Source of the DNA: Streptomyces sp. ISL-100
GTDB taxonomy: Bacteria; Actinomycetota; Actinomycetes; Streptomycetales; Streptomycetaceae
Assembly (NCBI RefSeq): GCF_018614615.1
Contig: NZ_JAGGOK010000005.1
Location: 1 to 64,000 of the forward strand
Reading direction: 5' to 3'
DNA: 64,000 nt
Shown here: positions 40,831 through 48,897 of the stretch, piece after piece
Position numbering within the stretch: the first letter of the stretch is position 1
Layout of the letters: the number at the start of each line of letters is the position of its first letter
Made by a program: the position numbers and the translations under genes
The notes under the pieces: model-generated
What the model saw: the letters and a program-made list of their open reading frames with translations, nothing else
Database searches by the model: none
What the model was told of the DNA's origin: nothing

Positions 40831-41186
40831 CGGATCCTCCCTCGCTCCCCGTGACGGGCCTGCGCCGAGTGCAGCCGCTCGACCTGAACCGCCACCTCGG
40901 ACACTTCCATTCCCGCCAACGTGCTGACTCCCCGGGTGACTTCACGGCGCACCGCACCGCACTGAGCGCCGATGTCGGAGGGGTAGCCGAGTTCGAGAAT
41001 GACCCGCACCCGCGCCTTGTCGTGATGCACGGTCACTGTCGCGCGCGGCGGCTTGCCGCCCTCCGGCACCTTTCCGAGCGCCTCGCGCGCCGACCGGGCG
41101 GCGATCTTCGCGACGACCCGGTCGGCGATCCGGGTCGCGCCGCGCTCGGCGGCCTCGACCTGACCGGCGGCCATCGCGGGAGTCAC
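40827..41186 (-). CDS. Asp23/Gls24 family protein, copy 2
   Basis: This 119-residue cytoplasmic protein of the Asp23 (alkaline shock protein 23) fold has RIADRVVAKIAARSAREALGKVPEGG, then HDKARVRVILELGYPSDIGAQCGAVRREVTRGVSTLAGMEVSEVAVQVERL. It is shorter than copy 1 and lacks its N-terminal extension. It overlaps ATGA at both ends with neighbouring genes of the cluster, so stoichiometric translation is likely. Confidence 0.82.
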   Translation of the reverse strand: MTPAMAAGQVEAAERGATRIADRVVAKIAARSAREALGKVPEGGKPPRATVTVHHDKARVRVILELGYPSDIGAQCGAVRREVTRGVSTLAGMEVSEVAVQVERLHSAQARHGERGRIR

Positions 41187-41374
41187 CTCGGCCGGCCGCC
41201 GCGCTCACCCACGCGGAAGAAGTCGCCCGGTTCGAGGTCGCCGTCGGCGAACTTGCCCACTACGAAGCCGATCGCGCCCAGCGCCGCCACCAACAGAAAT
41301 GCTCCGAAACCGCCGAAGTATCCGGCGAATCCGAGCGCCATACCGGCCGCAAGGCCGACCACCGCCATGCTCAT
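41183..41374 (-). CDS. Small Asp23-cluster membrane protein
   Basis: This 63-residue protein is mainly two Gly-rich hydrophobic helices (MAVVGLAAGMALGFAGYFGGFGAFLLVAALGAIGFVVGKFADGD) with a short basic end. It resembles the small DUF2273-type proteins of Asp23 clusters in Firmicutes in size and position, though sequence identity cannot be shown here. It starts 13 bases after the first Asp23 gene. Confidence 0.7.
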   Translation of the reverse strand: MSMAVVGLAAGMALGFAGYFGGFGAFLLVAALGAIGFVVGKFADGDLEPGDFFRVGERGGRPR

Positions 41375-41387
41375 GGTGCTGCTCCCT

Positions 41388-41879
41388 CTACTGGAGACGT
41401 GGCTCCGGCTCGTCCTCTTCCTCGTCGGGCAGCTTCACATCGCTGACCGCGATATTGACCTCGACGACTTCGAGGCCCGTCATGCGTTCCACCGCCGATA
41501 CGACGTTCTCCCGAACCGCACGGGCGACATCGGCGATCGACACCCCGTACTCGACAACGATTTCCAGGTCGAGGGCGGTCTGCACCTCGCCGACCTCGGC
41601 CTTCACGCCCCGGCTGACGGACTTCGCGCCGCCCGGCACCCGGTCGCGAACGGCCCCGAAGGTGCGGGAGAGACCACTGCCCATGGCGTGCACACCGAGT
41701 ACGTCGCGGGCCGCGAGGCCGGCGATCTTCTCGACCACGCCGTCGGCGATGGTCGTACGCCCCCGGGAGCCGGGATCACCGCCGCCCCGCTTCCTCATGG
41801 AGGGCTTTCGCGTCTCGTCGCCGGACGACCCCTTGTCGGGCGGGTTGTCGGGCCGGTCGCGCTGCGTGGTCTCAGTCAT
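41388..41879 (-). CDS. Asp23/Gls24 family protein, copy 1
   Basis: This 163-residue protein has a charged disordered N-terminus, then the Asp23 domain: TTIADGVVEKIAGLAARDVLGVHAMG, VSRGVKAEVGEVQTALDLEIVVEYGVSIADVARAVRENVVSAVERMTGLEVVEVNIAVSDVKLP. In Staphylococcus, loss of Asp23 induces cell-wall stress genes. It is the first gene of the cluster and is divergent from the 251-residue gene at 41974, leaving about 95 bases for both promoters. Confidence 0.87.
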   Translation of the reverse strand: MTETTQRDRPDNPPDKGSSGDETRKPSMRKRGGGDPGSRGRTTIADGVVEKIAGLAARDVLGVHAMGSGLSRTFGAVRDRVPGGAKSVSRGVKAEVGEVQTALDLEIVVEYGVSIADVARAVRENVVSAVERMTGLEVVEVNIAVSDVKLPDEEEDEPEPRLQ

Positions 41880-41973
41880 AGCCGTTCGTCCCTTTCCGGG
41901 CGGTACTGGACTCCACTGCCCACATTAGGTGCGGTTGCCCGATCTCGCGCCGGGGATGCGGCAGTCTGGAGCA

Positions 41974-42729
41974 ATGGCACCTGACGGATTGACCAGGGCG
42001 GTACGGCAACGACTCGGCCTGGGCAGGCTGCTGCCTCTGGGCGAGGCCTCGGACGGCGCGTGGCTTGCGGAGAAGGCGGCCGATTCGGTTCTGCGGCAGG
42101 CGGCGGCGCAGGTCGCCGGTGTCGGTCTGGGGCCGCTGCGCATCGGTCTCGCCGACCCGGGCACGGCTGCCGCGCCCGCCGTTCCCCCGCCGCCGGGCGC
42201 GCTGCCGCCCGGGCCGCTGCGTATCGAGGCGGACTTCATTGCCACGGCGGGGGGCGAGCCGCTGCCGCACCGGGCGGAGCGGCTGCGCATCGCACTGCGG
42301 GAGGCGGCTTCGGCGCGGCTGGGACTCGCGGTCACGGCCGTGGATCTGCGAGTGACGGACCTGGTGGAAGCGGGGCAGGAACCCGTCGCGACCACTCCGC
42401 CGGACGAGGCAGGCGGCGACGGATTCGAAGAGGCATACGACGACGCCGCCGACGCCGGCTCCGCACGGCCGGAGGAAAGTCAGGGCGGGCCGCAGGATGG
42501 CGACTGGGCCGCGCGCGCGGCCGCGGCCGCGACGTCCGTCGCCGGCGTGGCGCGCCTGACCCACACCCTCGGCGCCCCTGTCCGGATGGGCGACGGCCAC
42601 GTACAGGTCGAGCTGGCGACGGCGGCGGGCCACCGCGCGCTGGCGGTCGCCATCGCCGTACGCAGGGCGGTCGCGGCGTCCCAGGACGGCCGGCCAACGG
42701 TGACCGTCCTGGTGACCCGCGTGGAGTGA
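41974..42729 (+). CDS. Asp23-cluster-associated hypothetical protein
   Basis: This 251-residue protein of unknown function is divergent from the Asp23 cluster. It has an N-terminal block (GAWLAEKAADSVLRQAAAQVAGVGLGPLRIGL) and a segment PHRAERLRIALREAASARLGLAVTAVDLRVTDL that resembles Asp23-type alpha/beta sequence. An acidic linker is followed by a second such segment (VAGVARLTHTLGAPVRMGDGHVQVELATAAGHRALAVAIAVRRAV). Databases use a misleading baculovirus P10 name for homologs, as I recall. It probably belongs to the same envelope function. Confidence 0.65.
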   Translation: MAPDGLTRAVRQRLGLGRLLPLGEASDGAWLAEKAADSVLRQAAAQVAGVGLGPLRIGLADPGTAAAPAVPPPPGALPPGPLRIEADFIATAGGEPLPHRAERLRIALREAASARLGLAVTAVDLRVTDLVEAGQEPVATTPPDEAGGDGFEEAYDDAADAGSARPEESQGGPQDGDWAARAAAAATSVAGVARLTHTLGAPVRMGDGHVQVELATAAGHRALAVAIAVRRAVAASQDGRPTVTVLVTRVE

Positions 42730-42730
42730 A

Positions 42731-43522
42731 TCAGTCGCCGAGGCCCGCGAGGTCGCGCAGCCTGCGGCCCTGGGCGGCGCGCTCCGCGATGCGCTGCTCC
42801 TCGTACGTCCGCGAGGCCGCACCCTGGAGCAGCGCCTTGGTCTCGATCACCGCGTCGCGCGGCGCGGCCAGCAGTGCGCCCGCCAAGTCCCGTACCGCGC
42901 CGTCGAGTTCTTCGGTGGGCACGACAAGGTTGGCCAGGCCGATACGCTCGGCCTCCGCCGCGTGGACGAAGCGTCCGGTGGCGCAGATCTCCAGTGCGCG
43001 GGCGTAACCGACGAGGCCGGTCAGCGGGTGCGTACCGGTGAGGTCGGGGACGAGACCGAGGCTGGTCTCGCGCATGGCGAACTGCACGTCCTCGGCGACG
43101 ACCCGCAGGTCGCACGCCAGGGCGAGCTGGAAACCGGCGCCGATGGCATGCCCCTGTACGGCGGCGATGGTGACGAGGTCGCTGCGCCGCCACCAGGTGA
43201 ACGCGTCCTGGTACTCGGCGATGACCGCGTCGAGGTCTTCGTCGGAGCCGCGTGCGAGATCAAGGAAGGAGGGCTCACCGTCGAAGCCCTCGGGGCTGAA
43301 CGCCTGCCGGTCCAGGCCGGCGGAGAAGGACTTGCCCTCGCCGCGCAGCACCACGACCCGCACGTTGCCCGGAAGAGACCGTCCGGCTTCTGTCAACGCC
43401 CGCCACAGAGCGGGAGACTGGGCGTTGCGCTTTGCCGCATTGGTCAGGCTCACCGTGGCAACGGCGTCCTCGACGGTGAGTCGTACGCCGTCCTTGTCGA
43501 GCACAGAGTCGAGCGAAGCCAT
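42731..43522 (-). CDS. Enoyl-CoA hydratase/isomerase family protein
   Basis: This 263-residue crotonase-fold enzyme has VRVVVLRGEGKSFSAGLDRQAF (oxyanion hole block) and IAAVQGHAIGAGFQLALACDLRVVAEDVQFAMRETSLGLVPDLTGTHPL. The second catalytic Glu of true hydratases is replaced around LVPDLTG, where an Asp is present, so an isomerase or other crotonase reaction is possible. It is convergent with the preceding gene (one base between stops), and an inverted repeat lies just upstream of its start. Confidence 0.82.
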   Translation of the reverse strand: MASLDSVLDKDGVRLTVEDAVATVSLTNAAKRNAQSPALWRALTEAGRSLPGNVRVVVLRGEGKSFSAGLDRQAFSPEGFDGEPSFLDLARGSDEDLDAVIAEYQDAFTWWRRSDLVTIAAVQGHAIGAGFQLALACDLRVVAEDVQFAMRETSLGLVPDLTGTHPLTGLVGYARALEICATGRFVHAAEAERIGLANLVVPTEELDGAVRDLAGALLAAPRDAVIETKALLQGAASRTYEEQRIAERAAQGRRLRDLAGLGD

Positions 43523-43552
43523 GTGGCGCCTCCGGTTCGGGTGGCAGTCGCG

Positions 43553-43584
43553 CAGTCACTAGTAACCGCATCAGTAAGTGACTG
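43553..43584. promoter_or_regulatory. Inverted repeat upstream of the enoyl-CoA hydratase gene
   Basis: CAGTCACT (43553-43560) is matched by AGTGACTG (43577-43584) with a 16-base spacer, and AGTAAC occurs directly after the left arm and again at 43588-43593. It lies 31-62 bases before the start codon, so it fits a repressor or activator site of an unknown regulator. Confidence 0.4.
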
Positions 43585-43665
43585 CACAGTAACCACCCGG
43601 GCGATCCTGCGATCGACCGGGTGGCCACCGCCCCAAAACCGGTGAGCCGGGCCCGCCCGAGGCGG

Positions 43666-43887
43666 TCAGGCCGTAGCGGCCTTCTTGCCTCGTGTCGCCC
43701 CGCCGCGTCCCCGCAGCGTGACGCCGGACTCGCTGAGCATCCGGTGTACGAATCCGTAGGAGCGGCCGGTCTCTTCGGCCAACGCCCGGATGCTCGCACC
43801 GGAGTCGTACTTCTTCTTCAGGTCTGCCGCGAGCTTGTCGCGCGCGGCGCCGGTTACCCGGCTGCCCTTCTTCAGAGTCTCGGCCAC
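43666..43887 (-). CDS. gbn: GATC-binding nucleoid-associated protein Gbn
   Basis: This 73-residue basic protein is essentially one HTH: RVTGAARDKLAADLKKKYDSGASIRALAEETGRSYGFVHRMLSESGVTLRGRGG with a basic tail. It matches in size, motif and position (between an enoyl-CoA hydratase gene and an ABC-F gene) the S. coelicolor protein SCO1839, which I recall as Gbn, a nucleoid-associated protein that binds GATC and affects sporulation. The GTG start is backed by GAGGAGG five bases upstream. GATC sites are frequent around the gene. Confidence 0.85.
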   Translation of the reverse strand: MAETLKKGSRVTGAARDKLAADLKKKYDSGASIRALAEETGRSYGFVHRMLSESGVTLRGRGGATRGKKAATA

Positions 43888-44107
43888 CCGTGCCTCCTCA
43901 AGGAAGTGCGCTCTGGACTCTCATGATCACCCCTTCCGGGCTTCCTGGCCACCCATTCGGCAAGGTCCGTACAACAACGTTCGCCGGGCAGAGGCCGAAC
44001 GCCACAATCGGAATCCGAAATTCCGCAGGCTTTCCGTCGTACGCCCGGGCAGAGCCAGAAGGGAATCGGCAGGTCAGGACGCCAAAAGGATCAGTGGAAC
44101 GCAAAGG

Positions 44108-44130
44108 GCCCGCCCCACGAGGGACGGGCC
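44108..44130 (-). terminator. Terminator downstream of the ABC-F gene
   Basis: Read on the minus strand, GGCCCGTCCC pairs with GGGGCGGGCC around a short loop and is followed by CTTTGCGTT. It lies about 130 bases after the ABC-F stop and before the gbn promoter. Confidence 0.6.
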
Positions 44131-44216
44131 GCAATCCGGTGCATGACACGCCGCGGTACGAGAGCCACTCACTCAGATGAAGGATCACCTGTAAGCCGAA
44201 TGATCCAGCCGAAGTG

Positions 44217-44271
44217 GATCAGGCCGGGACCAGGCCGGGATCGGGCCGCGATCAGGCCGCAATCAGGCCAG
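44217..44271. repeat. Five 11-bp GATC-type repeats between gbn and the ABC-F gene
   Basis: Five units run head to tail with exact 11-bp spacing: GATCAGGCCGG, GACCAGGCCGG, GATCGGGCCGC, GATCAGGCCGC, AATCAGGCCAG. Three carry GATC; the last overlaps the ABC-F stop. Further GATC sites stand nearby (about 43925, 44090, 44183 and 44202). This is the main content, with the terminator, of the 375-base gap between gbn and the ABC-F gene; no ORF is convincing there. Confidence 0.85.
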
Positions 44272-45861
44272 GGCGACGAGGTCCTTGTAGTCCGGACCCC
44301 ACAGGTCCTCCACCCCGTCCGGCAGCAGGATGATCCGCTCCGGCTCCAGCGCGTCGACGGCGCCCTCGTCGTGCGTGACGAGGATGACCGCGCCCTTGTA
44401 CGTGCGCAGGGCGCCCAGGATCTCCTCGCGGCTGGCCGGGTCGAGGTTGTTCGTCGGCTCGTCGAGGAGCAGGACGTTCGCGGACGAGACGACGAGCGTC
44501 GCCAGCGCCAGGCGGGTCTTCTCGCCGCCGGAGAGGACTCCGGCCGGCTTGTTGACGTCGTCGCCGGTGAAGAGGAACGAGCCGAGCGTCTTGCGGACCG
44601 CGACCAGGTCGAGGTCGGGCGCCGCCGAGCGCATGTTCTCCAGGACCGAGCGCTCCGGGTCGAGCGTCTCGTGCTCCTGGGCGTAGTACCCGAGCTTGAG
44701 GCCGTGCCCCGCGATGACCTCACCCGTGTCGGGCTTCTCCGCGCCGCCGAGGAGGCGCAGCAGGGTCGTCTTGCCCGCGCCGTTGAGGCCGAGGATGACG
44801 ACGCGCGAGCCCTTGTCGATGGCCAGGTTGACGTCGGTGAAGATCTCCAGCGAGCCGTACGACTTGGACAGGCCCTCCGCCATCAGCGGGGTCTTGCCGC
44901 AGGGCGCGGGGTCCGGGAAGCGCAGCTTGGCGACCTTGTCGGAGACACGTACCGCTTCGAGGCCGGAGAGCAGGCGCTCGGCGCGCTTGGCCATGTTCTG
45001 CGCGGCGACCGTCTTGGTGGCCTTGGCGCGCATCTTGTCGGCCTGCGAGTTGAGGGCCGAGGCCTTCTTCTCGGCGTTCTGGCGCTCGCGCTTGCGGCGC
45101 TTCTCGTCGGCCTCGCGCTGCTGCTGGTAGAGCTTCCAGCCCATGTTGTAGACGTCGATCTGGGAGCGGTTGGCGTCCAGGTAGAAGACCTTGTTGACGA
45201 CCGTCTCGACAAGGTCGACGTCGTGGGAGATCACGATGAAGCCGCCGCGGTACGTCTTGAGGTAGTCCCGCAGCCAGACGATCGAGTCCGCGTCGAGGTG
45301 GTTGGTCGGCTCGTCGAGGAGCAGGGTGTCGGCGTCCGAGAAGAGGATGCGGGCCAGCTCGACGCGGCGGCGCTGACCACCGGAGAGCGTGTGGAGCGGC
45401 TGGCCGAGCACGCGGTCGGGCAGGCCCAGCGCGGCGGCAATGGTGGCGGCCTCTGCCTCGGCGGCGTAACCGCCCTTGGTGAGGAACTCCGTCTCCAGGC
45501 GCTCGTACTTCTTCATCGCCTTTTCGCGGGTGGCGCCCTGTCCGTTCGACATGCGCTCCTCGTTCTCGCGCATCTTGCGCAGGACCGAGTCGAGGTCGCG
45601 GGCGGAGAGGATGCGGTCGCGGGCGAGGACGTCGAGGTCGCCGGTGCGCGGGTCCTGCGGGAGGTAGCCGACCTCGCCGGAGCGGGTGATGGCGCCGCCG
45701 GCGGGGGTGCCTTCACCGGCCAGGCACTTGGTGAGAGTCGTCTTGCCCGCTCCGTTGCGGCCGACGAGGCCGATGCGGTCGCCCTTGGCGATACGGAAGG
45801 AGGCGGACTCGATGAGGAGGCGGGCGCCGGCGCGCAGCTCGATGCCGGAGGCGGTGATCAA
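44263..45861 (-). CDS. ABC-F family ATPase
   Basis: This 532-residue protein has two ABC ATPase domains without membrane segments: Walker A GRNGAGKTT and GLNGAGKTT, signatures LSGGQRRR and LSGGEKTR, Walker B LLLDEPTNHLD and LLLDEPTNNLD. A charged linker with RKRERQNAEKKAS lies between them. ABC-F proteins bind the ribosomal E site and act in translation or in antibiotic protection; this core-genome position suggests a housekeeping type. The TTG start has GGAG seven bases before it. Upstream of gbn, same strand, with a terminator between. Confidence 0.9.
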   Translation of the reverse strand: MITASGIELRAGARLLIESASFRIAKGDRIGLVGRNGAGKTTLTKCLAGEGTPAGGAITRSGEVGYLPQDPRTGDLDVLARDRILSARDLDSVLRKMRENEERMSNGQGATREKAMKKYERLETEFLTKGGYAAEAEAATIAAALGLPDRVLGQPLHTLSGGQRRRVELARILFSDADTLLLDEPTNHLDADSIVWLRDYLKTYRGGFIVISHDVDLVETVVNKVFYLDANRSQIDVYNMGWKLYQQQREADEKRRKRERQNAEKKASALNSQADKMRAKATKTVAAQNMAKRAERLLSGLEAVRVSDKVAKLRFPDPAPCGKTPLMAEGLSKSYGSLEIFTDVNLAIDKGSRVVILGLNGAGKTTLLRLLGGAEKPDTGEVIAGHGLKLGYYAQEHETLDPERSVLENMRSAAPDLDLVAVRKTLGSFLFTGDDVNKPAGVLSGGEKTRLALATLVVSSANVLLLDEPTNNLDPASREEILGALRTYKGAVILVTHDEGAVDALEPERIILLPDGVEDLWGPDYKDLVALA

Positions 45862-45957
45862 GGAAAAACTCCAGGGCAGTATGGACGGCGGAAGGGACGG
45901 ACGGAGAGATTTCTTCGACGCCGTCTAATGCACAAGGAGAGTTGCCATAGACCCAGT

Positions 45958-46701
45958 CTAACGGTCGCCCGCAACTACTTTTCGGGCGCGGGTTCCCTCG
46001 CCCGGCAGGGCGTTGCCGAGCGGTGTGCGATCGGGCACGATCCGGCCGAGATCGTCTACCGCGACCAGTTCTGCGGTCCAGGAGGCGCCGGCGCCGCAGG
46101 GCTGCGCGACCAGCAGCGCGCCGCCGTTGCGGACCGTGCGGCGCGCGTCGAAGGCGCAGCCGGGCTCGGCGGGCAGCACCCAGCGCAGGTCGCCGTCCAC
46201 GGTGCGGTACGCCGCGATGCGCTGCGGGGTGACGACGGCGAGCATGCCGGCGGCGGGGTCGAGGGGTTGCAGGACGCCGGCGGCGCGGTCCTGGCCGGCG
46301 GCTGCCAGCCAGGGCGAGAGGCCCGGGACGGCGCGGTGCCAGTGGACCGTACGGCCGGTGGTGCGGGCGGTGTCAGTGATCAGGCCGTCGCTCCATACGG
46401 CGAAGGCGTGGCCGGGCGCGGGGCGCAGGGCGAGCGGGCGGTGGCCCGCGCGGGCGTGCGCCCAGTGCCGGAGACCGCTGGCCCTGTCGTACGCCTCGAC
46501 CGCCTCGCCGCGGATCCGCAGGGCGGGGTCGGGGCGGGCCGTGGGGGTGTGGGCGGTGAGCCGGTCGCCGTACGGGGCGGGTCTGGCCTGGTGAGCGGCG
46601 GTGACCAGGGGCAGGGCGAGGGCCGCGGCGGCGAGGGTGAGCGCGAGGCGGGGGCGCGGGGGGCGGGGGGTGAGGGAGCCGAATGACCTGCTGGCAGTCA
46701 C
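45958..46701 (-). CDS. Membrane-anchored or secreted PQQ-type beta-propeller protein
   Basis: This 247-residue protein has an N-terminal hydrophobic signal or anchor (RLALTLAAAALALPLVTAAHQARPA) followed by short repeats of the propeller type: VEAYDRASGLRHWAHARAGHRPLAL, LITDTARTTGRTVHWHRAVPG and IAAYRTVDGDLRWVLPAEPG. The pattern A-x-D-x2-G-x2-W is typical of PQQ/BamB-like blades. It has only a few blades, shorter than usual. The GTG start is chosen for AAGGGGG upstream. Function unknown. Confidence 0.65.
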   Translation of the reverse strand: MTASRSFGSLTPRPPRPRLALTLAAAALALPLVTAAHQARPAPYGDRLTAHTPTARPDPALRIRGEAVEAYDRASGLRHWAHARAGHRPLALRPAPGHAFAVWSDGLITDTARTTGRTVHWHRAVPGLSPWLAAAGQDRAAGVLQPLDPAAGMLAVVTPQRIAAYRTVDGDLRWVLPAEPGCAFDARRTVRNGGALLVAQPCGAGASWTAELVAVDDLGRIVPDRTPLGNALPGEGTRARKVVAGDR

Positions 46702-46914
46702 GAATCCCCCTTGCGGCGCCGCCCATGGATCAGGCACAGAACGTAGCTGCGGGCGTGGTGGGCCGGGCGCCGGGCCTGGCCGACACGGCGGGCCCGGGCG
46801 GCCGCGTCCCCCGTTCGGCCCCGTCCGGAGTGCGCACGCTGAAGGTGGCGTTGTCAGTGGCCGATGCAAGACTGAGAGCCACGTCACACCCGACGAGAGA
46901 ATGAGGTGATCGGC

Positions 46915-47316
46915 ATGGCCGGTGCACCGAGCATTTACCCGACGGTTCTTTACAAGGACGCCAAGGCGGCCATCCAGTTGCTGAAGGAGGCTTTCGGCTT
47001 CCGGGAGGTGGCTCTCTACGAGAGTGAGAGCGGTTACGTCGAGCATGCGGAGCTGGCGCACGGCAATGGCGCGGTGATGGTGGGGTCGCACGGACGGGAG
47101 GGCGTCTTCGCCAAGGCGATGGCGAATGCGGGGCCGGTCGGTGTGTATGTGGTGGTCACGGACGTGGACGCGCATCATGCGCGGGCCGTTGAGCACGGGG
47201 TGGAGATTCTGATGCCGCCGACCGATCAGGACTATGGCTCGCGTGACTACATGGCGCGGGATGCCGAGGGCAACATCTGGAGCTTCGGGACGTACACCCC
47301 GGCGATCGGGGGCTGA
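46915..47316 (+). CDS. VOC family (glyoxalase/bleomycin-resistance fold) protein
   Basis: This 133-residue protein has a vicinal-oxygen-chelate fold: YPTVLYKDAKAAIQLLKEAFGFREVALYESESGYVEHAELAHGNGAVMVGS, then GVYVVVTDVDAHHARAVEHGVEIL and EGNIWSFGTYTP. It is closest to the PhnB-like or YaeR-like group. His and Glu metal ligands are plausible (VEHAEL, GNIWSFG), but no reaction can be assigned. GAGGTGAT lies six bases before the ATG at 46915. Confidence 0.82.
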   Translation: MAGAPSIYPTVLYKDAKAAIQLLKEAFGFREVALYESESGYVEHAELAHGNGAVMVGSHGREGVFAKAMANAGPVGVYVVVTDVDAHHARAVEHGVEILMPPTDQDYGSRDYMARDAEGNIWSFGTYTPAIGG

Positions 47317-47348
47317 CACGGGCGGCGCCCGCCCCGCGCAGCGGCGGG

Positions 47349-48668
47349 CTACATGCCGCCCGTGTGGACCTGGAACGCCGCTCGGCGTACCGCCTTCGCC
47401 AGGGCCGGGTCCGGGTGGGCCGCGGCCAGGGCGACCAGTACCTGGACCGTGCGGGGGTGACCGATGGCGCGGACCTCGTCCAGGAGTGCGGGCACCGTGG
47501 ACTGCACGGCCGCGTCCAGGTGGCGTACCAGCAGCTGCGTCTCCCCGTGGTCGGCCACGGCAGCGGCCGTGTCCACCCACAGCCACGTCGACTCCTCACG
47601 GGTGAGGATCTCGTGCGCGTCCTCGGGGTCGGCGCCCTCGTACTCCGCCAGCCACAGCAGTGCGTACGGACGCAGCGAGCTGTCGTCGGCGGCGGCCCGT
47701 ACGCCGGACTCCGCGGGCGCGCCGACCACCCGCAGCGCCTCGAAGGCGAGTCCGCGCAGCAGCGCGTCCTCGCCGCGGGCGGCTTCGAGGAGCTCGGTCA
47801 CGGCGCTGGAGACGGTACGGGCGGCGAGCCAGGCACGGTACTCGGCGCGGGCCGGGCCCGGCGTCAGGCGGGCGCAGCCGCGCAGCATGTCCTCGGCGGA
47901 CTGCTCGATGTTCCCGGCCGGGCTCTGCGCCGCCACGCAGATCTGCTCGAGCTTCACCCACACCGCCCAGTTGCCGAGCGCGGTGAGCGTGGCGAGTCCG
48001 GGAGTGAGGGTCAGGGCACCCACGGCCGCCTGGCCTTCCAGCGCCCAGTTCAGGAGGGGGAGGAGAGGGACGGTGGGAGGCAGGGGTGGGGCGGGGAGCG
48101 GCTCGGGGCCGTACGGCACCTCGCAGCGCTCTTCGCGCAGCTCGGCGACGCGCTGTTCGAGCAGGTCGAGCAGGGCCGGCACCTGGACGGGACCGGCCGA
48201 GAGCTGGAGGAGGGAGAGCACTTGGGGGACGGCTTCCACGACCTCGGCGACGGAGGTGGCGGTGATGCCGTCGGGCGCGGGGTGGACGATCGACCAGGCG
48301 TCGAAGAGCGCGACCCAGCCGCGCAGAACGGCCGCGTCGTCACGGTCCCAGGCGCGCAGCCGCCAGCCGGGGCGCGTGCGGTCGCCGTGGAGTTCGATCA
48401 GGCCGGCGAGCCTGGCCCTGTCCCAGCCCGCGCGAATCTGGGACGGGGTCAAGTCCAGGTCCGCGGACGCCTGTTGGACGGCCGCTGCGGAGAGCGCGCC
48501 GTCCCGGCCGGGCTCGACGTGGGACTTTCCGCCGCGCAGGGACGGTGAGGCCCAGCGTGCTACCCGTACGGCGTCGGCGAGCACGGCCCTGGCCTGACGG
48601 GCCAGTTCCGCGGGGGGCGGTGTGCCCTCGGGTGGCCTCGGGGCCGGGCGGGTACGCCGGTTCGTCAC
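47349..48668 (-). CDS. Large Ala/Leu-rich helical protein of unknown function
   Basis: This protein of about 439 residues has mostly helical HEAT-like sequence: a front HTH-like part (LSAAAVQQASADLDLTPSQIRAGWDRARLAGLIELHGD) and repeats of the type RTVSSAVTELLEAARGEDALLRGLAFEALRVVGAPAES, which could be ARM/HEAT repeats in the C-terminal half. The GTG at 48668 gives the family-like start TNRRTRPAP; an upstream ATG would add about 50 residues. It is convergent with the VOC gene. I do not recognise a function. Confidence 0.6.
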   Translation of the reverse strand: MTNRRTRPAPRPPEGTPPPAELARQARAVLADAVRVARWASPSLRGGKSHVEPGRDGALSAAAVQQASADLDLTPSQIRAGWDRARLAGLIELHGDRTRPGWRLRAWDRDDAAVLRGWVALFDAWSIVHPAPDGITATSVAEVVEAVPQVLSLLQLSAGPVQVPALLDLLEQRVAELREERCEVPYGPEPLPAPPLPPTVPLLPLLNWALEGQAAVGALTLTPGLATLTALGNWAVWVKLEQICVAAQSPAGNIEQSAEDMLRGCARLTPGPARAEYRAWLAARTVSSAVTELLEAARGEDALLRGLAFEALRVVGAPAESGVRAAADDSSLRPYALLWLAEYEGADPEDAHEILTREESTWLWVDTAAAVADHGETQLLVRHLDAAVQSTVPALLDEVRAIGHPRTVQVLVALAAAHPDPALAKAVRRAAFQVHTGGM

Positions 48669-48897
48669 GGCCTGGTGTCCGCCCTGAGAAGTCAGGGGGA
48701 GGGCAGCGGCGAGGGGTCGCGGGCGGACAAGTCGGAGCCTGGAGTCGCGCGGGGTACGGGACGTCACGGGGAGCAGTCTCGCCGCTGACGCCCCGAAAGC
48801 CCAAACGGAATCGAACTTGCCGCTCATGGACGTCCCGTGGCCGGAACTTTTCCCCACCGGACGGGCCGGACATTCCGGAAGGAGGTGAGGGCTGGGG

